Origin: JAMLHN01 sp035708745 | GTDB taxonomy: Bacteria > Chloroflexota > Chloroflexia > Thermomicrobiales > UBA6265 | DNA: 64,000 bases | Assembly: GCA_035708745.1 (NCBI GenBank) | Contig: DASTFJ010000169.1 | Span: 1 to 64,000 of the forward strand | Reading direction: 5' to 3' | Shown: positions 1-7,318 of the stretch, piece by piece | Layout of the letters: the number at the start of each line of letters is the position of its first letter | Position numbering within the stretch: the first letter of the stretch is position 1 | Notes under the pieces: model-generated | Seen by the model: only the letters and a program-made list of their open reading frames with translations | Told to the model about the DNA's origin: nothing | Database searches by the model: none | Made by a program: the position numbers and the translations under genes

Positions 1-165
1 GGTTCAGATATTGAATTCAGTAGCGTTTTTCATGTAGGCGGTGGGGTCGACCGAGACGTGCTCCGGAGCACCGGGGCCCGGCACCGAGTGTGGATGACGG
101 GTAACCAGCCCGGGCATACGACGCACTGCCCAGGCCCGCACCTGCCAAGTGTGCCGCTTGCTTGC

Positions 166-195
166 ATAATAGAACATACGTTCTTTCTCTGTCAA
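166..195 (-). promoter_or_regulatory. SOS-type promoter: LexA-like box inside a sigma-70 promoter
   Basis: On the minus strand a perfect -35 hexamer TTGACA (190-195) and a good -10 hexamer TATTAT (166-171) are separated by 18 bases. The spacer contains GAACGTATGTTC (172-183), which fits the Gram-positive-type LexA consensus GAAC-N4-GTTC. A repressor bound there would block RNA polymerase. Transcription would run leftward out of the window, so the controlled gene is not visible. Hexamers and box are seen directly; SOS control is inferred from the known consensus. Confidence 0.7.
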
Positions 196-379
196 GGGGT
201 GAAACAGTCCAATTTTGGGAATGGTGGTGGGCCAGGTCGGTTATCGAACTGTGCTCTCCCGAGCGAGGCGCAGGGCGCGGAGACCCTGCGGTACGGGCGG
301 GTGGTGGACGGGAGGCTGGGTTGTGGTGCAACAAGAGCTCCCTCCACTCCGGTCGGGATGACGGGGGCGGTCGGGACGA

Positions 380-410
380 CAAAGGAGCGCAGGATTCGAC
401 CTGCGCTCCT
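380..410 (-). terminator. probable terminator of pyrG
   Basis: An 11-base-pair perfect stem (383-393 with 400-410) with a 6-base loop lies 16 bases past the pyrG stop. On the minus strand it is followed by a short T run, TTT. The stem is GC-rich and strong; the T tract is short, so some read-through is possible. Confidence 0.6.
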
Positions 411-426
411 CGGTGAATTTGTGAAG

Positions 427-2103
427 TTATTCGCCGGCGCTGACCAGGGCAGGCTCGGCGGGTTTGGCGACGCCGTTGGCGAAGGGGAGCGTGCGTTGCG
501 AGCCCACCGGAAGGACATCGAGCGATGCGCCGACAAATTCCCGGAAGAGTGGGTGCGGGTTGTTCGGCCGGCTCTTGAACTCAGGATGGAACTGCACCCC
601 GACGAAGAAGGGGTGCCCGTCGAGCTCCATGATCTCGACCAGCTTGCCATCTGGCGAGACGCCTGAGGCGATCAATCCCTGTTCGGCGAGAACCGGGAGG
701 TAGTCGTTGTTGACCTCGAAGCGGTGCCGGTGGCGTTCCTCGACAAAGGAGGTCCCATACGCTTCTGCGGCTTTCGAACCCGGCAGCAACTTGCACGGCC
801 AGAGTCCGAGGCGCATGGTGCCACCCATCTCGACGCCGTGCTGTCCCGGCATCAGCCCGATGACCGGGTGCGGGGTTTCGGCATCGATCTCAGATGAATT
901 GGCGAGCTCCAAGCCGCAGGCGTTACGCGCGACTTCGATAACCGCCATGTGCAGGCCGTAGCAAAGACCCAGATACGGCGTGCCGGTTTCCCGGCAATAC
1001 TGAGCCGCCACGATCTTGCCTTCGGTGCCACGCGGTCCAAATCCGCCGGGCACCACGATCCCCTGCACCGTGCGGAAGATATGCACCATCTCGTCGGGGG
1101 TCATCGTCTCGGAATTGACCCAGACGAATTCCGGTTTCGCATCGTAGACGAGGGCGGCCAGGGTGAGCGATTCGGTGACGCTCATATAGGCATCGTGCAG
1201 CTCGACATATTTGCCGACGATTGCGATCCGAACCCGCCCTTCCGGGTTCTTCAGCCGCTCGACCAGATCGCGCCAGTCGTCCAGCTGCGGTTCGTGGCTG
1301 CCCAGGTGCAGATGCTCGTCGATAAATCGATCGACTCCGCTTTCCTGAAGGATCAACGGCACTTCGTAGATCGTCGAGGCGGTGGGCATGGGAATGACGG
1401 CATGCGGATCGACATCGCAAAAGAGCGCGACCTTTTCTTTGACGTCATCGGGGATCTCGGCGTCCGCCCGGCAAACGATCACATCCGGTTGGATACCGGC
1501 GGAACGCAGCTCCCGCACGCTCTGCTGGGTCGGCTTCGTTTTCAGCTCGCCGGTCGCGCCGAGCATGGGGAGGAGCGTGACATGAATGAAGAGCGCATTG
1601 TTGCGGCCGATCTCACGCCGCATCTGGCGAATCGCTTCGAGATAGGCCTGCCCCTCGATATCTCCGACGGTGCCCCCGACTTCGACGATCACGACGTCCG
1701 GATTGTGCTGGGCGGACGCCAGACGGATACGATCCTTGATCTCGTTGGTGATATGGGGGATGACCTGGATGGTGCCGCCCAGATAATCGCCACGCCGCTC
1801 CTTGGCGATGACCGCGGAATAGACCTGACCGGTCGTGACATTCGAGGCGCGGGAGAGGTTTTCGTCGATGAAGCGCTCGTAGTGCCCGAGATCGAGATCG
1901 GTTTCGGCGCCGTCGTCGGTAACGAAGACCTCACCATGTTGATAGGGCGACATGGTTCCTGGGTCGACATTGAGATAGGGGTCGAGCTTCATGACCGATA
2001 CGCTCACCCCGCGGCTCTTTATCAGCCGCCCGAGGGATGCCGTCGTGATGCCTTTGCCAACCGATGACGCGACTCCGCCGGTGATGAAGATGTATTTGGG
2101 CAT
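427..2103 (-). CDS. pyrG: CTP synthase
   Basis: Makes CTP from UTP, ATP and glutamine, the last step of pyrimidine nucleotide synthesis, in the cytoplasm. The 558-residue length is normal for the family. The N-terminal synthetase domain (about 1-270) begins with the ATP-binding stretch GGVASSVGKG (9-18). The C-terminal class I glutamine amidotransferase domain carries the nucleophile Cys381 in LGLCYG, an oxyanion-loop glycine run (PGGFGPRG, from 352) and the catalytic pair His506/Glu508 in FHPEF. The ATG is preceded by the strong ribosome site GGGAGGGG. pyrD and an orotate-phosphoribosyltransferase-like gene are also in the window, but not in one operon with it. Confidence 0.98.
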   Translation of the reverse strand: MPKYIFITGGVASSVGKGITTASLGRLIKSRGVSVSVMKLDPYLNVDPGTMSPYQHGEVFVTDDGAETDLDLGHYERFIDENLSRASNVTTGQVYSAVIAKERRGDYLGGTIQVIPHITNEIKDRIRLASAQHNPDVVIVEVGGTVGDIEGQAYLEAIRQMRREIGRNNALFIHVTLLPMLGATGELKTKPTQQSVRELRSAGIQPDVIVCRADAEIPDDVKEKVALFCDVDPHAVIPMPTASTIYEVPLILQESGVDRFIDEHLHLGSHEPQLDDWRDLVERLKNPEGRVRIAIVGKYVELHDAYMSVTESLTLAALVYDAKPEFVWVNSETMTPDEMVHIFRTVQGIVVPGGFGPRGTEGKIVAAQYCRETGTPYLGLCYGLHMAVIEVARNACGLELANSSEIDAETPHPVIGLMPGQHGVEMGGTMRLGLWPCKLLPGSKAAEAYGTSFVEERHRHRFEVNNDYLPVLAEQGLIASGVSPDGKLVEIMELDGHPFFVGVQFHPEFKSRPNNPHPLFREFVGASLDVLPVGSQRTLPFANGVAKPAEPALVSAGE

Positions 2104-2276
2104 GGCTCACCCCTCCCTGTGCGAATTGAAACCGACGGAACCGAAAAAGGAACGTGCGATTGTCCGAAAAGTGAGAGAGGCGCCGCAACTGCGTCGCCTC
2201 GTGAGGTTGCGATCCTGATCGATGGTCGCCCGGAGAGCGGCCGATTCGACAGATGGTTGCGGAAAACGACCGCGGT

Positions 2277-2933
2277 TCATCGCTTCGCAGCCTCGCTGTC
2301 CGGATTGAGGACGACCAGCTCCATGGCATCCTTCAGGTCGGCCTGGCGCGGAGCGTACTTATCGACGGCCTCGGGGATTTCGACTCCGATCAGTTTGGCG
2401 AACGTATCGAGCGATTGCAGTTCCCGGTCGCCGATCTCGGTGCGATATTGCATAGGAATCAGGACCTTTGGCTCCAGCTGGGAGACGACATCCGCCGCCT
2501 GCTCTTGCGACAGGCCGGTTGCTCCGCCGATCGGCAGCAGCAAGATATCGGCCTGGGAGAGCTGTTCCATTTTCTCGGTGTTCGGCACCTGGCCGAGATC
2601 ACCGAGATGGCAGATCACGAACCCTTCCAGCTCGAAGAGGTAGGCCGTATTGAATTTCTTCTGCTCGGTTCTCGTCGGATCGAGCAGGGTGCGCACACCG
2701 GTGACGAAGATGTTTTCCAGCTCGTATTCGCCGGGACCGTCGACGATCCGGAATTCCGGACGCACCACGCCGATGTTTGCATTCTGCGAATCGTAGGCGG
2801 AGATGGTGACGATATTCGCGTTTTGCCTGGCCATCGCGAAACCGGTCGAGCGTTCGACCGGATCGGTGATGATGGTGGCATCGCGGGATTTGATTCGGAA
2901 ACAGTTGTGACCGAACCACTTGAATTCAGCCAA
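2277..2933 (-). CDS. metallo-beta-lactamase-fold protein with a degenerate metal site (COG2220-like)
   Basis: 218 residues. The start GHNCFRIK, the TDP motif near 24-26, the CHLGDLG stretch near 108-114 and LLPIGG near 135 match the UlaG/COG2220 branch of the beta-lactamase fold. The usual first metal motif HxHxDH after the strand VTIS is replaced here by AYDSQN, so the His ligands are missing, while the later GHxGD-type His is kept. A normal hydrolase role is therefore doubtful; it may be a binding or structural homologue. The likely start is TTG with a weak GGTGA upstream. It lies 173 bases upstream of pyrG and could be cotranscribed with it. Confidence 0.75.
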   Translation of the reverse strand: MAEFKWFGHNCFRIKSRDATIITDPVERSTGFAMARQNANIVTISAYDSQNANIGVVRPEFRIVDGPGEYELENIFVTGVRTLLDPTRTEQKKFNTAYLFELEGFVICHLGDLGQVPNTEKMEQLSQADILLLPIGGATGLSQEQAADVVSQLEPKVLIPMQYRTEIGDRELQSLDTFAKLIGVEIPEAVDKYAPRQADLKDAMELVVLNPDSEAAKR

Positions 2934-3097
2934 CGGGATTCACCAATCTGGGCGCTTGCACGCCAACAAACGCAAACCCGCCCAAGTCCTGAGACGAGGG
3001 CGCGGGGGCATTCGAATTGTTCAGTAGGGGCTGCCTTGAAATCCGGCGCGACCAGCTTTCGCGGCCTCTTTCATCATACCACGCCGTTCCGCGGAAC

Positions 3098-3829
3098 TCA
3101 CAGTTCGAGGTCGTGCAGGCCGGCATCGTCGATGTCGTCCAGCGGTTCGCCAAGGACGGTTTCGAGGGTGGCGCGAATGACGCCGTAATCGAAGCCGCGC
3201 CGCGCCAAAATGCCGGTCATTTTCTTCTTTTGCTCGTCGAGCGGAAGACCCTGCACGCTCTTCAGCCGCTTCTGCGCCAGCTCCAGCGCTGCTGTCCGGT
3301 CGTCGATCTCCATCCCGGCCACGGTTTCGTCGACGATCTGGCGGTCGACACCCTTTTGCCGCAGCTCGTGCTCCAACATGCGCTTGCCGCGCGGCCGGTG
3401 CGCCAGCCGGTTTTCGATCCAGAGCTCGGCGAAGCGCTCGTCGTTCAGATAGCCGTAGTCGGTCAATCTGCCGAGGGCGGCGTCGATTGCTTCCGTATCG
3501 AATCCCTTGCGCAGCAACCGGGTGCGCAGCTCGCGGCCGGTTTGCATGCGCTGCTCCAGCGCCCGCATAGCCGTCGAAACCGCGCGATCGACAGCGTCGC
3601 GAGCCAGGATCGTGTCGATGTGTTCCTGATCGAGGAACTCACCCCTGGCAAGTCCTGATTCGAGCAAGAGGTCACGGCCAACGCCGAACGCAAACTCCCC
3701 GTCGAGAAAGATGCTGTAGCGAGTCGAGGCGTGCTTCTGCGCCTCGATCGAGGTGACGGTGCCAGGCTCGACAGTTTTGGGTTGCTCGGGTGCGGTCGGT
3801 TTCGGGGAACGGTGCTTGTACTGGCGCAT
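3098..3829 (-). CDS. recX: RecX family regulator of RecA
   Basis: RecX binds RecA filaments and limits recombination and SOS induction. The 243-residue protein has an N-terminal extension of about 30 basic/proline residues, then the typical tandem three-helix repeats. Recognisable RecX phrases are RTRLLRKGFD, LTDYGYLNDERFAELWIENR and MTGILARRGFDYGVI. recA is not in the window. No LexA-like box was seen immediately upstream. The ATG has only a weak ribosome site, so a slightly later start is possible. Confidence 0.9.
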   Translation of the reverse strand: MRQYKHRSPKPTAPEQPKTVEPGTVTSIEAQKHASTRYSIFLDGEFAFGVGRDLLLESGLARGEFLDQEHIDTILARDAVDRAVSTAMRALEQRMQTGRELRTRLLRKGFDTEAIDAALGRLTDYGYLNDERFAELWIENRLAHRPRGKRMLEHELRQKGVDRQIVDETVAGMEIDDRTAALELAQKRLKSVQGLPLDEQKKKMTGILARRGFDYGVIRATLETVLGEPLDDIDDAGLHDLEL

Positions 3830-4143
3830 GGGTCATTGTGGGTGGGATGGCAAATCGCAATGGTAGTCGAGCCGGGGCATAACGACTCAGAAAGTCCCTT
3901 GCAGCTGGAACGTATTACAGGGCAGCTCGGAATGGTCGCCAAGCTTGGTTTCTTGGAGGCGCTCGCTGCGGCGAGGAGATCCCTCGACTTCACTGCGTTG
4001 AAAAGCCCCCGGGACGAGCGGGCAGAGACGCCCTTCGCTACGACCGCTGCGGGCTTTTCATGCGGCGATGGCGCTGGCCTCCAGCATGTTTACTCGAGAT
4101 GACAAGGAGGGAGCGAGGCGGCGCGAGTGACTTACCTGTCGAG
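3830..4143. other. intergenic region holding interspersed repeats
   Basis: No gene is supported in these 314 bases. The right half is made of two repeat fragments. The core CTCGCTGCGGCGAGGAGAT (3962-3980) recurs at 13873-13891. A block of about 90 bases at 4012-4102 recurs near 25208-25285 and in part near 37657-37689. Confidence 0.6.
4012..4102 (+). repeat. interspersed repeat, copy 1
   Basis: Shares a long, clearly aligned stretch with 25208-25285: GCTACGACCGC, then GGCTTTTCA, GCGGCGAT, and CAT/CAC-TTTACTCG at the end. Its first third (acgagcgggcagaga plus CGCTACGA) also recurs at 37657-37689. It sits between recX and the phosphoribosyltransferase gene. No terminal inverted repeats or coding capacity were found. 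Confidence 0.6.
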
Positions 4144-4719
4144 CTAAAACGGGACCGATTGGACTGGAAGCCCCTCGGCGCAGGCGGGACAGTCGTCTGG
4201 AGCGTAGGCGGGGTAGATGGCGTTGAGAATGCTGGTGACCGGCACGCCGCCGATGCTCGACTGTCCGGCGCTCCAGAGGGTCGCGATTCCGACCGGCACC
4301 GCTTCCAGCTCGCGGAGGATGTGCAGAAAGCGCGTCATCGTTTTTCCGCTCAGCACCATATTGTCGACCAGGAGGACGCGCTTGCCTTGCACCAGCGGCA
4401 CCAGCTTCTCGGCGATCAAGAGATCGTTGCCGACCAGGGTGGCGTCGACCACGCAGGCCCTCGGTTCGAGAAAGTAGCCGACCCACTGAGAGAGGCCGGC
4501 GCCCCAGATCGATGGGGTGGCGATCGTATCGACATGGTCAGTGAAGAATGATTTGGCGATGGTGTATCCGAACCGGCTGGCGGTGCCGGGATCGGCGAGC
4601 AGCAGATCGCGGTCGATCAGCGCGGTGGCATGCACACCCGAACGAAAGGCAAAATGCCCCTCGCGCAGCATACTCCCGCTTTCGAGCATGTCCTGGATTG
4701 TCGTGTAGTCGGGCGCCAT
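4144..4719 (-). CDS. orotate-phosphoribosyltransferase-like protein
   Basis: 191 residues from an ATG preceded by GAGGAGG at good spacing. A longer frame reaching 4857 has no ribosome site and runs into a repeat element. The type I PRTase fold is suggested by the loop VLLVDNMVLSGKTM, corresponding to the PRPP-binding DD-x4-TG motif, though the second Asp is Asn here. The end CPACAEGLPVQ resembles the Cys-containing tail of many orotate phosphoribosyltransferases. It probably transfers phosphoribose from PRPP to a base; orotate is the best guess and substrate assignment is uncertain. It lies just downstream of the polyprenyl synthase gene on the same strand, separated by a MITE-like element. 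Confidence 0.75.
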   Translation of the reverse strand: MAPDYTTIQDMLESGSMLREGHFAFRSGVHATALIDRDLLLADPGTASRFGYTIAKSFFTDHVDTIATPSIWGAGLSQWVGYFLEPRACVVDATLVGNDLLIAEKLVPLVQGKRVLLVDNMVLSGKTMTRFLHILRELEAVPVGIATLWSAGQSSIGGVPVTSILNAIYPAYAPDDCPACAEGLPVQSVPF

Positions 4720-4743
4720 AGCGTTCCTCCTCATCGAGAGCTT

Positions 4744-4870
4744 ATACGGAATCCGGATGAACGGCTGTGGGCTCGTCCCCCTCTCCGGCGCTCCCCCGTG
4801 CAGGGGGAGCGGGTTCCGCCGCCACGCGAGCGAATGCGTGCATCCCTTCCTATTCATCCGGGTTCCGTAT
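4744..4870. mobile_element. MITE-like element, 127 bases, with 18-base terminal inverted repeats
   Basis: The ends ATACGGAATCCGGATGAA (4744-4761) and TTCATCCGGGTTCCGTAT (4853-4870) are inverted repeats matching at 17 of 18 positions. Inside is a perfect 8-base-pair hairpin, GCTCCCCC/GGGGGAGC. The element has no coding capacity of its own. Its right end overlaps the stop codon of the polyprenyl synthase gene (4870-4872). A target-site duplication could not be settled by eye; a TA is possible. Confidence 0.6.
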
Positions 4871-5976
4871 TACCCAGTGCGATGCTCCAACTCGTCGAGC
4901 AGGGCGTAGAGCTGATTGGCAGCGTCGTTGGCGTCGCGGGGGATCACACGTCCCAGTGCGGCGCTGGCGCGGTCATGATACGAATGAATATCTTGCTCGA
5001 CCCGCGCGCGGATTCGATAGCGATCCAGCAGGTCGAGCACACGCGCGACTTCGGTTTCGCTCGCGACGTCTTCGGCATAGAGGGTCGCCAGCTCGGCCCG
5101 CTCCGCCTCGGTTGCTTCGCGGCGTAGCTCGAGGATCGGCAGGGTTTGCTTGCGGCGGCGCAGATCGTCTGCCGGCGTTTTGCCGGTTTGGGATTCGGTT
5201 CCCCAGATGCCGAGTAGATCGTCCCGAATCTGAAAGGCCAGGCCGGTCGCGAGACCAAACGCGGCCAGATCGGTGAGCTGAGTTTCGGATGCGCCTGCCA
5301 CGAGACCGCCGGCCCACGCCGAAAACGCCACAATGGCCGACGTCTTACCGGTAATCGTTTGCAAATAGCGCTCCGGGGTCACGGTCGGATCGCCTTCGCT
5401 TTCGATATCGAGAGTCTGGCCGCCGACGATGGCGAGGGTGGTGCGGTCGAACTCCCGCGCGAGCCGCGCCAGCAATGGGGCAGTTTCCATACGATCTGCG
5501 ATGGTGTAAAGGGCCAGATGACTGGAAGCAAAGAGGGCGTCACCGGCATTGATTGCCTGCGCATCGCCCCAGAGCGACCAGACGGTCGGCCGGTGGCGGC
5601 GCAAGTGACTCTTATCCTGGATGTCGTCGTGCACCAGGGTGAAGTTGTGCAGCAGCTCGATGGCGGCTGCCACCGGCGCGGCCAGGGCCGGATCGGCGCC
5701 CAGGCCCGCGGTGACCAGCATCGCCAGGCGCGGTCTCATCCGTTTTCCGGGATTCGGCCGTTCCCCGGTTACGATGGTGAGATCGGCATTGCGCCAGCCC
5801 ACGTGATAGGCAGCAATCTGTTCGAGCAAGGGGGCGGTGCCCCCGATCTCGGTCACCGCCGCTTGCATGATCGGCTCGAAGAGCGCGTCGAGGGGCACGA
5901 TCGGTCTGGTTTCCGGACTGGTCAATACGCGATCCTGATTGCTAAGCCTGGCCGCGCGTTCGGCGGTACTGAACAT
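4870..5976 (-). CDS. polyprenyl diphosphate synthase
   Basis: Condenses isopentenyl diphosphate onto allylic diphosphates to make a C15-C50 isoprenoid chain. 368 residues, slightly longer than the usual 300-350. The first aspartate-rich motif is VHDDIQDKS with the expected Asp-Asp-x2-Asp, and the second is FQIRDDLLGIWG. GKTSA lies before the second motif as in the family. Chain length cannot be read with confidence. The decaprenyl-phosphate phosphoribosyltransferase-like gene about 7 kb away is a possible consumer of a long product. The C-terminus may have been altered by the MITE-like element that supplies part of the stop codon. Confidence 0.9.
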   Translation of the reverse strand: MFSTAERAARLSNQDRVLTSPETRPIVPLDALFEPIMQAAVTEIGGTAPLLEQIAAYHVGWRNADLTIVTGERPNPGKRMRPRLAMLVTAGLGADPALAAPVAAAIELLHNFTLVHDDIQDKSHLRRHRPTVWSLWGDAQAINAGDALFASSHLALYTIADRMETAPLLARLAREFDRTTLAIVGGQTLDIESEGDPTVTPERYLQTITGKTSAIVAFSAWAGGLVAGASETQLTDLAAFGLATGLAFQIRDDLLGIWGTESQTGKTPADDLRRRKQTLPILELRREATEAERAELATLYAEDVASETEVARVLDLLDRYRIRARVEQDIHSYHDRASAALGRVIPRDANDAANQLYALLDELEHRTG

Positions 5977-6060
5977 TTTGCATCAGAACCTGTAGCATTT
6001 CGCGCAGAAGGCGCTTATATCGGTCGAACGCTCGCGTGATGCGCCGGGATGGAGCAAGTC

Positions 6061-6744
6061 ATGATTTTCGATCCCTGGTATTTCATCATCATTCTTCCGG
6101 GGTTTCTGCTGTCGCTCTGGGCGCAGTCCAAGGTCAAGGGAAATTTCGAGAAATACAGCAAGGTGCGCAACAGCGCCGGGCTGACCGGCGCGCAAACCAG
6201 CCGCCGGATTCTCGATGATGAAGGATTGAGCTCGATCCCCATCGAGCAGGTGGCGGGAGCGTTGACCGACCACTACGATCCACGCACGAAAGTTCTGCGT
6301 CTCTCCCAACCGGTCTACGGCCAGGATTCGGTGGCCGCGATGGCCGTGGCCGCGCATGAGGCGGGGCACGCTATCCAGCAAAAGGTGGGTTACTCGCCGC
6401 TCAAGTTCCGGTCAGCCATCGTGCCACTGGCAAATATCGGTTCGCAGCTCGGATTCCTGTTGCTCTTTCTGGGCATCATCATCGGTATTTCCGGACTCTC
6501 CTGGGCGGGCGTCGCACTCTTCGCGCTGTCGACCATCTTTACGCTGGTGACCCTTCCAGTCGAATTCGATGCGTCCCGCCGGGCGAAGGCGGAGCTGACC
6601 AAGCTGGGCCTGACCGACCGGACCGATGCCGAGGCGGTCGACAAAGTGCTCGATGCCGCGGCGTGGACCTATGTGGCCGCGTTCCTCACCTCGGCGCTCA
6701 GCCTGCTCTATTACATCCGCCTCGCACAGGGCAGTAGGCGGTAG
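6061..6744 (+). CDS. YugP-type membrane zinc metallopeptidase
   Basis: 227 residues from the ATG giving MIFDPWYF, preceded by GGAG at good spacing; an ATG 12 bases earlier is less likely. The N-terminal membrane helix, then a central segment with HEAGH (zinc-binding HExxH form), then two or three helices (FLLLFLGIIIGISGL and the C-terminal LTSALSLLYYI) match the YugP/DUF2265-style peptidase family. The active site probably faces the cytoplasm or the membrane surface. Substrate unknown. It is divergent from the polyprenyl synthase gene. Confidence 0.85.
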   Translation: MIFDPWYFIIILPGFLLSLWAQSKVKGNFEKYSKVRNSAGLTGAQTSRRILDDEGLSSIPIEQVAGALTDHYDPRTKVLRLSQPVYGQDSVAAMAVAAHEAGHAIQQKVGYSPLKFRSAIVPLANIGSQLGFLLLFLGIIIGISGLSWAGVALFALSTIFTLVTLPVEFDASRRAKAELTKLGLTDRTDAEAVDKVLDAAAWTYVAAFLTSALSLLYYIRLAQGSRR

Positions 6745-6812
6745 GGAGGCAATAGGCAATAGAGGGTTTGACACGCGACCTGGTCGCTCCAACGCTCCAT
6801 TGCCCATTTGCC

Positions 6813-7151
6813 CTAGACGATATCGGTTGGGGCGAAGCGCGGCATCGGAAAGATCACCAGCACATGCAGCTCGCCGGCGCCGCTGTTGGTGAAGCCGTGC
6901 AGGACGCCGGTGGGGATGAAGACGCTCTCGCCGGTTCCGAGCACCAGGGTTTCGTCTCCGAGGCGCACCGTGGCCTCTCCTGCGAGGAAGTGGAGAATCT
7001 CTTCGCAGGGATGGGTATGGTCGAGCACACGATCGGCGGGCTGGAGCCATTGCTGACCGAGATAGAGCGAGGTCGAGCCGTCGGATGCATCTACCAGGTG
7101 CTGCAACGGTAAATTGCTCGGACTGCGGCCGATCGGCTTCTTTGCCGGCAT
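6813..7151 (-). CDS. small cupin-domain protein
   Basis: 112 residues from the ATG giving MPAKKPIG, with AAAGG upstream; the frame extends further but without a ribosome site. A single cupin barrel is visible. Motif 1 is represented by HTHPCEEILHFLAGEATV, with two His and a Glu as metal ligands, and motif 2 by PTGVLHGFTNSG, with the last His. Such small cupins are sensors, isomerases or dioxygenases; no specific reaction can be assigned. It is divergent from the L,D-transpeptidase gene at 7319. Confidence 0.85.
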   Translation of the reverse strand: MPAKKPIGRSPSNLPLQHLVDASDGSTSLYLGQQWLQPADRVLDHTHPCEEILHFLAGEATVRLGDETLVLGTGESVFIPTGVLHGFTNSGAGELHVLVIFPMPRFAPTDIV

Positions 7152-7318
7152 TTGGTGAGACCTTTCATGCTGGGAGATATCTGAGCGCTTTTCGCTGTGC
7201 GTCGCGGTTGAAGCGTGCCACAATTGAGCGGCAGTTCTGCCCGATCTATGGGCCAATCCGAACCGCGCAGTGTACCGGGCGCCGTCCCCCAGCGGCCAGC
7301 GTGTTTCCCCCGTCAGGT

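Larger units (their letters stand above)
1..426. other. intergenic region with no convincing gene
   Basis: No open reading frame here is convincing. The left part holds a leftward SOS-type promoter and the right end a terminator hairpin for pyrG. The middle, about 300-380, is similar in style to the degenerate direct repeats seen in other gaps of this window (phrases of the type ctccggtcgggatgac). A 63-residue leftward frame ends at position 4, but its start lies upstream of the promoter, so a real product would have to start later or beyond the window edge. Confidence 0.5.

Noticed and set aside
4..195. 63-residue leftward open frame at the left edge
   Set aside because: Its start codon is upstream of the promoter seen at 166-195 and it ends at position 4 without recognisable motifs. 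It is probably not translated as given.
949..2067. 372-residue open frame opposite pyrG
   Set aside because: A shadow of the highly conserved pyrG gene on the other strand.
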